A stretch of DNA of 64,000 bases from assembly GCA_029532415.1 (NCBI GenBank), contig JAQOTA010000053.1:1798001-1862000 (forward strand), in the 5' to 3' direction. Of this stretch, positions 43,701 through 56,943 are shown piece after piece. Both the position numbers and the translations under genes were made by a program. This DNA comes from Marasmius tenuissimus (taxonomy: Eukaryota; Basidiomycota; Agaricomycetes; Agaricales; Marasmiaceae). The notes under the pieces were generated by a model. That model had not been told where the DNA came from. It was given only the letters and a program-made list of their open reading frames with translations, and did no database searches. The number at the start of each line of letters is the position of its first letter. The first letter of the stretch is position 1.

Positions 43701-43949
43701 ACATAGATCTGTGCTTCAATTATACAGAAAGGATCAAGGTTGATGGCAGAGTGATGCGAACATTCTAATGCTATGGTTTGCTTCCATCTCTCTTGTTCTG
43801 GTCATGTTCAAGAACCCGCTAGCAAGGTGAACGGTTGTCCACAGCTCCAAGTCCACTGGAGAGACTCTGTAAGTCACAGCACACGAGCATAGGAAGGATA
43901 TGTCGTACCTGAACGAAAACGCCCTTCGACCTGATATCTTCGCCCTCTC
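40731..43949. other. intergenic stretch, no gene recognised
   Basis: The first about 300 bases continue the promoter similarity with A. Beyond that, overlapping frames of 60-165 codons occur. The best looking is minus 43389-42892 (HTFSASLWRSMLLKLHSVTR...LREIVLDIRAFLTLKPIR), which has a natural-looking composition but no domain I recognise. No confident gene. Confidence 0.35.
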
Positions 43950-45960
43950 CATCATATGTTCAAGTACTGGTAAACGGAGGTTGCCGTACAGTTGGCGATC
44001 GCTGCTACCGCCGGTATGAGGGTGGTGGTGCGTTGATAACAGGGTTTGGTCTTGCGAAACAGTGGCATACATTGCCGTCGTCAGAGTGGACGGTATAGAT
44101 GCGTTCAATTTCTACCCGTCTACCATATCTCGTTCCAATGCAGCAGGTCTAGCAGAAAATGGACGGTGATCAATAGCATCGTCAAACAAGAAGGGAACAG
44201 CAGACTCGCACCTGTCGTCACTATCATCAACCCCAGCACCGTCGGCCCCCGGCCCAACAGGGCCCACGACTGCTGGTACCCCATACCCAACATGAGTCCA
44301 CCTTCGTCTAGTTCTCATAGGTACTTGATGACACCGGAAGCTCGTTCGCTTCAGTTCTGGGATATTCAACACGGCGTAACGAAGCAGTCGGTATTCACCT
44401 TGCTCGATTATAATGCAAGGAATTTCTCCCCGGATGGCCTTTCCGTGGAGAACATAGCCAACCAAGAATATTACTCCGCACTACGTCTGCCTCGAAAAGG
44501 GGGATGACGGGGTGACGTCGGAGGGGAGTATCGACGAGAGCGGCCACTCAAGGTTATCGAATGGTGACTGTGCCAGACATGGCCGCTCGCGGGGAATTTG
44601 ATGATAAACGGATAGGTAGGGAGTAGAGCTTGCGCGTGATCTTTCACAACGTCTGTAACGAGGTTCACGAAGGTAGAATGGTGAGTGATGCGCTCGACGG
44701 CATACTGCAAGGATTGTCGATAAAGGCCTTGCTTAAAAATGTGACGAGGGGCAAAGAGGGAATGTCATAGGCCTGGTAGCTCGTACTGGCTGCCAAAGTG
44801 GAGACATAAGGACAGTAGCCTCACTCGAAGAGGTAGAAAAAGGAGAGGGAGAATCGATGCTTGCGACCGAGGAGGCCCGGCCGCTCGAAGAGATCATGGT
44901 TGAGATCAAGAGCAATATTGATAGCGAGAAACAGACGGATGTTGGCACTGTGCTTGGGATGGCCAAAGCGGCGTAATGATGAAGGTAGGGCAAGGGCGAG
45001 ATGATGAGCGATCAACCCAGCGCGGAGTCATGAGGTAGATGAAGCTGAAGGGCAGGTGAAGGTTATTGGAATTTGTCTGAGATTTCTGAGCTGCCGATGG
45101 TGGAAAAACATCGTCGCCGCGGCCTAAGCAACACGGAGAGCGGAATCATCGTAGGTGGTAGGTCATGTGCTTCTTGCGTGCACAATCGGAGGCTTGAAAG
45201 TGTAGACCGCAGGTTCCAAGGTGAGTTCATTGGCGTGTTGTAGAGTGCCGACGATTTTGTGGGAAGGATATAATATGAGATGGCTGGGACAAGGGTTCTT
45301 GCAATTCAGCTGATGATTTCGCGAACATTTGGATGTCCTGACCGACCATGCTAGTGGTTAAGCCGTTTGAGACCCAGCTGCGAGCCGCTTTTTTCTTCTA
45401 CCTCATTGGGCTATACTCCACTCATCGCTGCTCAACGTCAACATCGGTCAAATCAACCGTGACCTCGGATGATGTACTGTTGGGAGGAAATCAATTCATG
45501 GCCAACAAAGATCGAACTGAGACGCACCTATTGGTCTGAAGATTCAGAGAAGCGTCGGTTCTGTTGCTTTTGACTCAGATTCTGGTATTTCTGACGAGAG
45601 GATAAGAGACGGAACGACGCCGTGGCGATTAGCGAAAAGGCAACGGTCAACCTGGTCCCGGCGCCAATGAGTCAAAGTGGGAAATTTCCCCGGCGGCCGG
45701 CCCAAAGTCCCGAAGCGCTCTCCTTTCAACTCTCATGCAAGCTCTCGGACAACCTCTCGATCGCAACTTCTCCCCGAAAGAAACTCAGCTTCTGACCGTC
45801 AGAGCGACGATGAGGAATATCAAGAGTTAGAACAGTCCGAAAGGAATTAACCGGTAGAATTGAGCAGGGAATGAATGCAGTTTTGAGAGGGTACGTAGCC
45901 GCTACACCTGTCTTCGTAAATGTTAACGAACCCCCAGCTTCTGGCTTACAGCAACAACCC
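43950..45960. other. Spacer block R2
   Basis: Counterpart of R1 (21974-24530), and its right half of R3 and R4. Ends with GAGGAAATCAATTC, GACGCACCT, then AGTCAAAGTGGGAAATTTCC, CGGCGGCCGG and CCAAAGTCC, in the same order as in the other blocks. Confidence 0.6.
44301..44507 (+). pseudogene. possible WD40-repeat remnant
   Basis: The plus frame 44046-44507 ends with RYLMTPEARSLQFWDIQHG, then DYNARNFSPDGLSVEN, resembling the W-D and FSPDG signatures of WD40 repeats. The matching stretch in R1 (22437-22495) keeps the same plus frame (LFLFWDIQHDITKQLVL). Among four differences in the shared WDIQH segment, two are silent in this frame but not in the reverse frame. Both copies are otherwise broken. 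Weak call. Confidence 0.3.
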
Positions 45961-46690
45961 TAGTCGACGCCCAATTCGTCTTCACTAGAGATGTCCGATA
46001 CTCACCACCATTCCTTTTCGTCGAAGACCTGTAAGGGACAGTCCTCTCTTCGTTGGATTAGCTACTAGCCGACTGAACGAATGTCATTTTCGATCTCGTA
46101 GCCAGTGTTAATCGACTATACAATGTTTGCTGGTATCCTGCATCTATTCAGTGACGCTACCTGGCAGAGACTCGACATCAGATTGAATATGCAAATCAAA
46201 AGTTCAGTAACGTTGTACGTCGAGCATCCTGAGGACGAATGGGACAGCACGCGAGTGAACGTTGTGAGTAGTTTGGCAAGGAACTCCGGGCGAACTTCAG
46301 ATACAAGAGGATCCGTGATGGCCTAGCCTAGGCTAAGGTCACCGGTCATGACGGATCGGCCAGTATAGATCGATAAGCACACTGATGCCCACTTTCAGCG
46401 AGGCATCGGAGATCAGCCGTGTACAAGCTACGATGGCGATAGGTTCGTTGGGATCCAATATAAGCCGTACAGATGGATATAACAAGTACAACAATAATAG
46501 AATATATGCTACAGCAGAAGTCCCAGAAGGGGTCTCAGCCTTCGTGGACGCGGCTCGTCTACCCGCGACATGATTGATAGAGTACCGGAAATAAATAAAA
46601 GGGTAGCCAGCTCGTGGTAGATTCTGAGGATGGTTGAGTTGCGCTGGCGGCAGAGGTATGGAACCTACTGATTTACCTCCAAACGGGATG
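45961..46690. other. spacer between R2 and paralogue C
   Basis: 3' flank of C, partly shared with the flanks of A, D and E (TTGAGTTGCG, GGTATGGAACC, TTTACCTCC). Contains a short palindromic CCTAGCCTAGGCTAAGG near 46324. No gene. Confidence 0.4.
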
Positions 46691-48754
46691 TCAGTCAATG
46701 TCCTCAGTGTCAAGATTCCCCATTGAAGTGACCAGTTCAGCCAAATCTTCCGAGGGAGACGGGAGGAACACGGGCGACCAAAGGCTGGTGAGGTTCGGTC
46801 GAACTGTAGAGGTCGCGGATACTGGAGTTGGATGTACCGTAATCAAGTCTTCCGTTGCTTGAATATCGGATGTCGGCATCGGGGGTTTAGATTCAGATGG
46901 AAATTCTGCAAGGGGAATAAGGGAAGGTTAGGTTGCGCCAGAATGCTGAAGCAAACCTTGCAAGGTTTCAAACCGATCCGAGTCGTTCACAGGCCGGAAA
47001 ATGTTCTCATCATATCCAAGATGTTGAGCAAAATCAATAGTGGAGGGGTCGAAGCCTCGGGTGAGCTGATATTGGTGCATCTGTCTATAATTGTCCTTGA
47101 CCCAAAATGTCGAAGAGCCGTCATCTCTGAATTCAAGCTCGAAGAAAAGGCCAAGGCTGTGACAGGTTTCGCGAGAGAAAGGAGAGCGACCATCTTCGTG
47201 AAAAGACCAATGATGGAGGGAAGATGTTAAGCAATTGCCCAGGTGAAAAGGTGGTTCACGAATGAACAGGTAGATCGGCTGTCGAGATTGTCGCTCGAGT
47301 TGGGCTCGAGAGATTATTACAATATTACCGCTATACAGTTCAGCGTAAGGGTAGATAAGTGCTAGAAGGTGTCAGCAGGCAGAAAAGGAACGGGATTTTG
47401 ATAACGTACCGTAAACACTCAAATCGTCCTCTAGATTGATTCCGCGAGCATGAAAAATGCTCCAAGCTTGCAACAGCCAGGCGTGGGGTGCATCATTATT
47501 CCATGTCAACAAAATATCAGGTAGGCCAGCAAGTGTAAACCTATTCAAAGCGTGAGGTGAGCAAGTAAATGATTCCTTTAAATACACACCTGGTCAGCCC
47601 ATTTTCCAGTGATTTCGGATCTGAAAGGCTGCCATAAGAGCTCCTCCAGACATTGTTTGCAACAGCAATGGGGGTAGTTGTCAAAGTCGAAAAGACAATT
47701 GGATGAGAAACTCGTCCAGGCATCGCAGTTAAAACCGGGGATGACAGCTGAAATTCTGCCATCACGAAATGCTGAAAGACAGCTTGATCCACTTCCTTTG
47801 ACTTTAAGCTCGCCAAGAAGCGCATCAAAACATCTTCTTGAAGGAGTTCTGCAGTCAAAGGCAAGTCTACACTCCCAAAACCACTGATCAAAAACACTTC
47901 GTCTGGCCCTGGTGGACCACGACAAAACAGTCCTCTACCACAATCCAACCACAACTCGTTGGTGAGCCAGATATAACCCAATTGATTCTATAACCAGTTC
48001 ATTCAAATGATTCCATTTATTGAATGTGCTACTTACAGCTACATTACTGATATAACGGCGACCCAACGTCCCAACATCCAAGTGCGCAGCTGGTATCAGT
48101 TCTGCAATAGAGATGTCAGTGAAACTCGACCCACAGCATGCAACCACGTACCGTTATGCATTATGATCGAAGGGATTTCTGACTTGCTGTAGCCGTAGAT
48201 TTGCGACACGTTCGAAGTCCTAGCGTGATTTGAGTACTTGATAATCCACGATGATAAAAACTTGGAACAAGAGCGTACAGTATTCTCGACAACATTCGAA
48301 AATCTTCTTCAAATACCTGTCAAGTGACTTAGACCATTTATCGGACTCGAAAATTAATCAGTGTACCCTCCGTGCATCTGGTCCACTATACTGCACCACC
48401 GTAAACATCATTCCCGGCTGCTCCAGCAGCCTTGTTTTACAGACTGTCCTATCAACTCGAGGTTCTCCCTCTTCCCACCTCTTCCTATCCCCATTGTCCC
48501 ATCTGCGCGGGTATGTGGAACGCCCAATGTCCTTCAACTTCAAGAGTGCACCTCTTTTGACCTCAAAATACTAGGACTACGATCAGATTCTGACACTTTG
48601 GACAGCTTTATTGGCTCACCTCGTCGAATTCTGTGAGTTCCTCTTCCTTTGCTTGAAAGATTGTCGTGTAATTGTACTGATCTCCCTGAACCTGGTTGAA
48701 GTTACCGCCAGTGATACAAAGGTTACGTGCCCTGTGAAAGAACCCAGAGAGCAT
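46691..48754 (-). CDS. Array paralogue C, intact FNQVQGDQYN-family protein (552 aa)
   Basis: Nine exons: 48754-48620, 48570-48367, 48316-48279, 48219-48152, 48101-48037, 47987-47590, 47540-47410, 47361-46957, 46905-46691. They total 1659 nt, 552 codons plus stop, every intron GT-AG and every join in frame at positions shared with A, B and D. N-terminus MLSGFFHRARNLCITGGNFN followed by QVQGDQYNYTT, then TYPRRWDNGDR, VVQYSGPDARR, FEEDFRMLSRI, SQIYGYSKSEIPSIIMHN, TNELWLDCGRGLFCRGPPGP, PIAVANNVWRSS, QPIYLFIREPPFHLGN, HHWSFHEDGRSPFSRETC, HQYQLTRGFDPSTIDFAQ, VNDSDRFE, and a Ser/Pro-rich acidic tail ending LDTEDID. No signal peptide, TM or enzyme motif seen; probably cytosolic or nuclear. I know the family only as unknown proteins of marasmioid fungi. 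Function unknown; it is the only undamaged copy here. Confidence 0.85.
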
Positions 48755-48789
48755 CGAGCTTGCGGGTGTGAGGGACGAGAGGGAGGGAG

Positions 48790-48840
48790 GTGATGGTCAA
48801 GAGATAACTCGCTCGGATGCATCGTGGTCAACACATGACG
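48790..48840 (-). promoter_or_regulatory. conserved upstream block of paralogue C
   Basis: 36-86 bases before the ATG. In the gene sense GTGTTGACCACGATG and TTATCTCTTGACCATC, matching A, B and D. Confidence 0.5.
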
Positions 48841-51800
48841 ATGACGGATGCTCCGAGTCTACAGCAACGGCCTGTTTTGGATTTTTTTTTGCCGCGCGAG
48901 AGCCGCAGAGTTCCACAACCGTGACCTAACGCTGTTCTTCAAGTTAACGATGTAAAAAGATGAACTCCTTATAGGCCATCATAACCAATGATTCTATTGT
49001 GCTTTCCAAGAATACCACTCACCGGGGGCGATACGCGCCGTCTTTTGCGGTCTAACTCCTATAATACTATATCCTCTTTTGTTACCACTTGCACGTACTG
49101 AGTTTTCAATGGAATGTGCACTGCGTGGTTGACGGACAGGCTTCAGGCAGAGTTGAACATCGACGTTGCGGGAAGAGAGTGTCTCGGCCCGAGGCGGACG
49201 TTTGAACCCCGTTGGACCCACAAGAAATAAGAAATAAGAAATAAGAAACCTGCGCATGGTCCCATTTCGGAACGGCAGGGTCCGTAGTCGATATAGCTAG
49301 CCAGAATGCTATATCCCACGGGCAACTAGAACCATACCGTTACGATACGCTCCAGTCGGGAACGCTCTCCGGGAAATGGTAGCTAGCCACGGTATGCTTG
49401 TATGTATTCACAGGAAACCGTCATTCGCGCCCACGCTTGTTTGCGCTCAAGCCACCACCACACGGGCCTCTCAGAATTCACGACGAGATTGGTGAGCGTG
49501 ATTCCTGGCCTGTCTCCTTCAAATACTTGGAGCTAAAGGTCTCGAAGTATGGCGGTCAGATTGTTTCGGAGAAACCTTGACGGGGACACCCCGTTCGAGG
49601 CCACGCTACATGAAAATCAGCTCGTAACCCATAGGGCAGCCACATGACTCTAGCATAGCTGGAGCATTGCCAGAGGAGAGAAGGCCCGTACGCGATTCTC
49701 CGAATCAACTTTGAGTGGCCTTCCTGGTCCCTTCTTTCTGCACCACCGACTTCTCTAACGCAAATAAAAGTGAGTACCTCTCTCTGAATTTGACGCGTCT
49801 TCCCAAGCCCGAGTTTTGATGTCACAGGTTGGCTACGATATGTGGTACTAGGGAATAGAGTATGTGAAAAGCCCCAGTGCTGTCTAAGATGTAGGTGTAT
49901 AATGTATTGTTTTGTTGACTTTTTCTGGACTAACGGAAACAAGGAAGGATGTAGATTTCACGTTCGACAAAATGGCAATGAAGGTTTGCAACTCGAGAAC
50001 GATGACGTTGGAGTACTACAGTCAAGCGTCACCTCCCAACCGTTTACATCCGTCGACACAACGCCAAAATCTACACCGGATCGCTTGACGTTGTAGATCG
50101 CCACGCAAGTTCCTGCCAAACCCAAACAAGAAACACCTCATTCAATCAATCGCCCTCCATACCACGTCATAGAATCCACGAAATCCCTGAATTTGATAGA
50201 ACTGGAACTTCTCGACGGTCGATATGGTGCTTGGAAATCTAGTTTCCAATAAGCGAGCTCTGGCCGGCCATCGGAAAGGCAGCGTGCCTCCCAAGGCGAA
50301 CAGCCTTAAAGCAGCATTTCTCTCCCGAAAGATGTGAAATCGTTGGTTTACAACAGCATCGACTGACTTTCGAGTCGGGTTGATTCGTTCTCAGATCAAT
50401 TCTCATTCACCGGCGTGCTCAAGAACGCCTCTGGATCAATGACAGGTATAGTATACCGTCTAGGTCGACGTCTTCGTTCCGTTGCTGACTTTTGACACAC
50501 TTTTCAAGTCTGTATGTCCATCGTTTTCTCAACCTACGGGCCTTTGGGATTGAGTTTCGCACGATTCGTGTCATCAAGAAACGGAACGTAATTTTCACTG
50601 CCTGTATGGATGCATGACGGCCCAACGTCTTGTGAATTTCAATCTTGATCTTGGGTTGGTCGAAATACACAGGACACCGACTTCGATCGATGCTGCCAGG
50701 ACGCTCTCTACGCAAGCTCGCTGGACAGTGGCTGGCCATGAATCCTGGGATTCCAGAAGCTATTTCATCAGCTCTTGCCTGGAGTAGCCCCGGAACCTGG
50801 AAGAGGGATGAATGGATGCCGTTGACGAGTTATTGGTTTGAGGAGAAATTCGAGTATCCGGGGGGAGGGGTACCGTCTGATGAGGAACACTGCCGAGTCA
50901 GTCAAAAGTGGGTTTCCTTTCCCCGTCATGTACCTTGGATATGCGATTGACCGTTTCCATTTTCCGTAGATTAATGATCGCTTGAGCTTATTTCTGGGAC
51001 CAGGGGAGCTCCAGGTGCTGGGTATCTCGTATCAAAGGTGGGATAGGAAGGGATAGAGTGCGGCAGATTATAGGATGGAGGGATCCACCCTATACGTGCG
51101 GAGATGGGGAATCTATAGCTTTGATAGCCCTGTGTCCTAGCTGCGCCCAAGTATAGTCTTGCTCCAGTTGGATGGTTCGAGGCTTCGTACCATATTCGAG
51201 TGTAACTCATTCCAACGCAAGTGATTTTCTTGCAAGTTTTGAGACCTGTTGGTTCGGTGGCGTTTGTTGCGGATATGTCCATCTCGAGCCTTGTACCAAC
51301 ACCGAGATTTAGATCAAAATGCAGGCATTCATTGATAATACCCTCGGTAGAGTAGCGGTACAAAAGGAGGCGGCCATGGAACGCAGCACAACTCAGGTAT
51401 GTGTCTGTTATAGTGCTTGAGAACGTCTGAGGGAACGTATCCGTAAGGAGTCTGAATCTGAATATGTGGGGTTTATGCGTGGAGGATTATGCAAAAGTCC
51501 AAAGAGAGGAGCCATGAGACCAATCCGAGCCACGAGGTAAAGCAAAAAGAGGAGACAATGCGAGATCGGAAAATAATAGGGGGCGGAGAAGCGGAACCGA
51601 TACAATCCACGACAATTCAGAAGAACCCAGGGCGCTTGGAATTGAGAAAGAGATGAAATACCACTGAGCCAGCGAGGCCCTGCAGGAATCGACTAGTGGA
51701 ACCCAGATGTTGAGAATGACAAAATGAAATCAGCATGTCATGTTTCAGGCTGGAGAGGACGTCGAGTAGGGGATAGGAAGGATATGGAGATAGTCCATCG

Positions 51801-54621
51801 GTAGGTAAACACCCACTACTCTCGAGCATGGGCAGCTATCGTAGCATTGTTGCCGACAGGTTCAATGCCGGCTTTCAGTTCGAAGGAGATGGCCATGGGC
51901 GAGGGCACGGGTGATGACAATTGGGATCATATCGCTGCAGATGTTGTCTGGGAGGGGGTATCTGTCAGCTGGGTTTTTTCATCCAAGCCCTACTAGGAGC
52001 GTCCAGTCTGCGGATGGTCGGGTTTTTGAGGCCTGGACATGTCGACCTGAATGCGATGAAGGGGTCAATTTCGCCGCAGTTGACGATTGTTGAGTACAGG
52101 AGCAGAGGCCAGATAAAATGAAGTAACAGAAGTTCTGAGGGAGGATGTGTAGCGTTGTCGACCAGTGTAGGGAACATTGACGACGATGTGTATGGCCAAG
52201 ACCACGGTGACGGTTTGAGGGAGAGTTTTGGTAATGGGCGCCTATTGACCATCTCTTTCTCCTCTTACGACGACACTCGTCATCTTGACAAAGCTCATAG
52301 GAACAGCAATCTATATTTAACGAGACATCAGAGAAACTGCTTGGTACGGTATGTGCTAGACATGCCAACCTCTGGATTTTGTGAATATTTACGAGTAAAC
52401 GCCAGGCAGAAAATGACTAGCCGATAACTTCTCGCCGCCAGGGAGCACCTGCCCAAATACAAACCAAACTTCAGTACGGGTCAAATATCACTCACTCAAT
52501 CGCTAGCCAGACCCAACGGGACAAGAGGATGGGCGAACCTGCAAAGCCGAAGACGTCAAATAGCCAGCGGGATAGAAAGGGAGATTGAGAGAGAAGGGGA
52601 ATAGGCTATAACGCGTGTTAAAACTGTGGGAAGCATAGACGGCGCTCTCAAAGCTGAAACAACAACCAAGGTGGCCGAAATTGTTGACGAGAGTAACGCC
52701 CCACGCTGCGGTAATAAGCTGCTTGTGCCTCAAGGTCTGTGATGCGTTTTTTTCTGTTTCTCTGCCCTCCAGTATGCTCACGAGTACCCCACTACCATTT
52801 GGAAGCCACCCCTTACGTGTACGACTCGCTGTGCTGACCGGGAAAGAGACAGGCTCAGACCACGAATAGGACATTGTGGTGCTGAACAAACCTTGGTTGG
52901 GATGTCCTCAACAGGAAATATGTGAGTATGTATTATCGTCATCACCTAGTCGACTTCTTTACTAACCGTTGTCCAGACATAGTAGCGCAACGACGGCATA
53001 AATGCGACGGCTCCAACACAGACCAGCGCCTTCAGAAGTTAGCATCGGACTCTTCCTGTCCGAACCTTATCATTGCGTCTCGAAATCCATCGTCACCCCA
53101 TCGTCATCGCTCATTTTGCTCTCCTCCCTGCCTTTTCCGTACGTCGTACCCTCATGTCGGTCGAATATACAGCTACATCCTTGTGCAAACCTCTACCGAA
53201 TTCTACTTTGGACCACGCCTCAGAATGAGCTCAATGAAGAAACTAAGAGCGGACACAGACGATGAAATGGGGTGGTAGCGACAAGAGTGGACGGGCTTGG
53301 AACGCAAGAGGTTGTGGGCGAAGGGTTCTGGATAGCGGCTAACCAGAGCGTTCAGCACACCGACTGGATGGTATCTCGTTGCCTCTTTGTATCACCGTCG
53401 TTCTCAATGAGGACAAATATGGATGATCCTCATGCGTCCGATGCTCAATAACCCTCGGGACACGAGGCTTGGATACACAGCTCCGCCGGGTACACCTCCA
53501 ACTCTCGTTCACACCCTCGAAGGCGTCCTTATAGCATCATGGGCATGTTTGACGTTAACATCCGCTCGTTTCCGACCGGCTCAGCGAGACATCCACACCC
53601 TCGGAACTCGAATGCATGTAGCCACGAGCATTTGAGTCCATAGGTCCCGTATTTTGGACGCCGCTTTGATTTCTTCGGCAACATGAGCTATCGCCATTCT
53701 CTACCATTAGCTCTTCGACAACCAGAGAGCCTCGTTCATGTTTAAAAACCGGGGACTTGGGCCTCATGAACGGGCATAGGTAGCCTTCAATTGAACCAGG
53801 CTCTTCAGAAGCGACGGACGACACCAGGACTCGCAATGTGATGGCAGAGGGAACTCGTCGACCCTGTGACGCGATTGTTGCCTTCCGAGGTTCACTGGAT
53901 GCCAGGGGCACAGGAGGAAGTGGTAGAACACGGACAGCAGGAAGAACAGTTATGAGTCGTCGACGGTAATTTGCCTAAGAGGACACGATCTGTCCCCTGG
54001 ATGGTCGACCCGACGAAGTAGGGATCGGGATCGGGTTCGAGGCAGGATCGACCAGTGAGTCTGACAAGGCCTCGGATAAGGTCGAATTGTCGTCTCAAGT
54101 GGCGAGCAATGGGCATACTCTTAAGGAGTTGCACCATCTCGCGAAGAAGGGTTTGAATATTGAACGCACGAACATTGTTTTTTCGCTTCACAATGGTTCT
54201 AGACGCGACTGAAGTGCCCCTTCCACTTCATATTCCGGCTACTTATCCATGTATCTATTCACTCATAGCGTCGTTGATACCGGTCTTGATTAATCTGATC
54301 AACGAGAGCAAATTCTGACCTATACGATTGCTTAGCCCCGTTCTGGAGTCATAGTCGTGCTCGATCGTGCATTTATGATGAGGCGATGGTAACTTGACCC
54401 CATGTATATTCAGGCAGACTGAAGGTACGGTGATGGGAGACGGGTTGGAATTCGATTCGAGACTATGCGTATACAATACATGAACTATAACATAGCGTAC
54501 AGAATACAGAAACTCAGCGCGCGACCTGAATAGAGGAGAAGGAAAACCTACTAAGCATAGTCCTGAGAATGATTGAGTTGCGTGAGCTGCAGAGATACGG
54601 AACGAATGGTCTTACCTCACG
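48841..54621. other. long stretch without a recognised gene
   Basis: Several frames of 100-130 codons exist: minus 50739-50419 (PVYFDQPKIKIEIHK...), minus 51363-50971 (MYRYSTEGIINECLHFDLN...), minus 52889-52503, minus 53911-53555 and minus 54191-53892. Some have natural-looking composition and could be exons of decayed or intron-rich genes, but none shows a domain I can name and no joined model held. No TIR or LTR structure was found. GAAATAA-type simple repeat (AAGAAATAAGAAATAAG) near 49229. Confidence 0.3.
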
Positions 54622-56658
54622 TTAGTCTACCTCCATGTCAAAAGTCTCCGTCGTGGTAACCGATTCAGTCGAAATCTCAAGGAGGAAGGGCAACCCAAAG
54701 CTGGTGGACCCCTCTTGGATTTCGGACGCCACAGAGATTGAACTTGGGTGGGTTGGACCGAGATCTTCGACACCTGACATGTCAGATGTCGGTGTTGAGG
54801 CTCGACTTTCGAGCGAATATTCTGCCAACGGATTAAGAGGCACTGAAGAGCTCGGATTTATAAAGCAAACCTTGTTTAATTTCAAACCGATCCGGGTCAT
54901 TCACGGGCTGGAAGTCGAGATTGTATCCGAGATGACGAGTAAAGTCAGTTGTATAAGGGTCGAAACTTCGAAGGACTTGATATTGGTGTATCCGTTTGTA
55001 GGTGCCGTTGGACCAAGAGAATGAAAGTGAGCCATGAAATATGAATTTGAGCTCGAAGGGAAGGCCGAAACTGCTGCAGACTTCGCGAGAGAGAGGAGAG
55101 CGACCATCTCTGTCAAAAGACCAATAATGGAGGGAAAATGTTGCGGAAATGGAATAGGCCAGGTGGAAAGGTGGTTCACAAACAAAGAGGTAGATCAGTT
55201 GCTGAGATTGTCGCTCGAGTTGGGCTTCAGAGCATTCCACGGGGTCGATAAGACGCAACTCAGCAGAAGGGTAGACAAGTGCTAGAAGATGTTAGCAGTC
55301 GGAAAGGGAATGAGAGTCTGACAACATACTATAAACACTCATATCATCCTCCAAAGTGACTCCGCGAGCGTGAAAAACGCTCGAAGCTTGCGACATCCAG
55401 GCGTCATCTGCATTCTGATTGAACTGCAACGAAAAATCGGGTCGACCAGCGAGCGTAAATCTAATTGGGGCATTAGACAAGCAAGTGCCAAATGATTGCT
55501 CAAAATGCACCTGGTCTGCCCATTTTCCATCAATCTCGGATCTGAAAGGCTAACGTGGATACTCCCCCAGACGTTGTTCGCGATTGCAATGGGGGCGTTT
55601 GCCAATGTCGAAGAGACAGTTGGCTGAGAAACTCGTTCGGGCACCCTAGTCAAACCCCAGAATGGTAGCCGTACTTTTGCCCACTCCCCGAAATACCAAA
55701 CAACCTCACAAAATCCACTTCCTTTGACTTCAAACTCGCCAAGAAGCGTATAAAGACATCTTCTTGAAGAACAAGTTCTGCGGTCAAGGGCAAGTCTCCA
55801 AACTCAATCACGAAACCCCACAAGAACAATGAGTCTGGCCCCGGTGGACCACGACAAAACACCCCTCTCCCACAGTCCATCCACAACTCGTTCGTGAAAG
55901 CCTTGCAACCCAGTTGCACCTATAATCAATTTATTCAAAAGGATCCAAATACGACACTGGCTGCTTACAGCTAGATTACTCAGAGACATCCGACCCCACC
56001 ACCCTACATTCAAGTGCGCAGCCGGTATCAGTTCTGAAACAGAACATCAGCCAAGCGTGACGTGCAGCATCCAACCACGTACCGTTGTACAATATGAGTG
56101 AGGGGATTTCCGACTTGCTGTAGCCATATATTTACGACACTTTCGAGGTCCTGTCGTGATTCGAGTTTACGCAACAATAAAATCATGAAGGTTCGAACTC
56201 ACAATATTCCCATTAACCCCCGAAAGTCTTCGTCAAAAGCCTGAATAAAAGAATCAGAGGATTCATCTACCTCGAAGATCAACAAGCGTACTCTCCGCGC
56301 ATCCGGTCCGCTATACTGCACCACGGTAAACACCATTCCCGGCCGCTCCAGTACCTTCGCTGTACAGACTGTCCTGCCAGCATGCAGTCCAACTCCCCAC
56401 AAGATGCCTTTATCCTGATACGTCCCAATGTCCCTCAGCTTGCAGATCCCACCGAGTTTCACTCTGTAATACTACAATCACAGTCAGATTCCTCGACGTA
56501 CAGCAGTGTTATCTACTCACCTCATTAAATTCTGTAGGTTCCTTCTCCTTCGCTTGGACGACTGTCGTCGTATAGTGGACTTGATCCCCCTGGACATTGT
56601 TAAAGCTACCGCCGATAATCTGAAAGTTCCGTGCCTCGGAGAAAAACTCGGTAGGCAT
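54622..56658 (-). pseudogene. Array paralogue D, nonsense and frameshift
   Basis: Same nine-exon plan: 56658-56521 (MPTEFFSEARNFQIIGG, FNNVQGDQVHYTTT), 56471-56292, 56240-56203, 56150-56083, 56033-55969, 55919-55511, then exons 7-9 to the stop at 54622. Exon 4 has TAA at 56132-56134 where A, B and C have CAA (Gln, in SQIYGY). Exon 6 is 409 nt against 398 in C, and the frame breaks after GQKYGYHSGV (about 55650-55690) before resuming at SQPTVSSTLANAPIAIANN. Exon 2 is 24 nt shorter than in the others and its YPRRWD part is altered. Exons 8-9 (RGFDP-like SFDPYTTDFTRHLG; ASTPTSDMSGVEDLG; end FDMEVD) look normal. Not expected to give a full protein. Confidence 0.85.
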
Positions 56659-56695
56659 TAAATGTGGGGGTAGAAGGGCTGGTATCAGGTGAAGG

Positions 56696-56749
56696 CGATG
56701 GTCAAGAGATAAAGCAAGCCGTCCGGATGCTATGGTCAACAGATCACGA
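56696..56749 (-). promoter_or_regulatory. conserved upstream block of paralogue D
   Basis: 38-91 bases before the ATG at 56658. In the gene sense CTGTTGACCATAGC and ATCTCTTGACCATCGCC, matching the other copies. Confidence 0.5.
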
Positions 56750-56943
56750 AGCGCAACAAAAACACCCAATCACCCAATTTGGATTTACGCACCATCTCCG
56801 CGCTGTACGAACCAGAATGTCCTATTTGAAATCCCTGCTCTGGCGGACTTTGGAGCATAATGAACCATTAGCGATTGAGATTGAAAGTACAGCACAAGAA
56901 AAGGGCTCACCAAAGTGATAACCGCCCTCTTCCGATTCCTAGG

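Noticed and set aside
49200..49260. AGAAATA repeats as a telomere-like or CRISPR array
   Set aside because: Only about four short imperfect units; an ordinary microsatellite.
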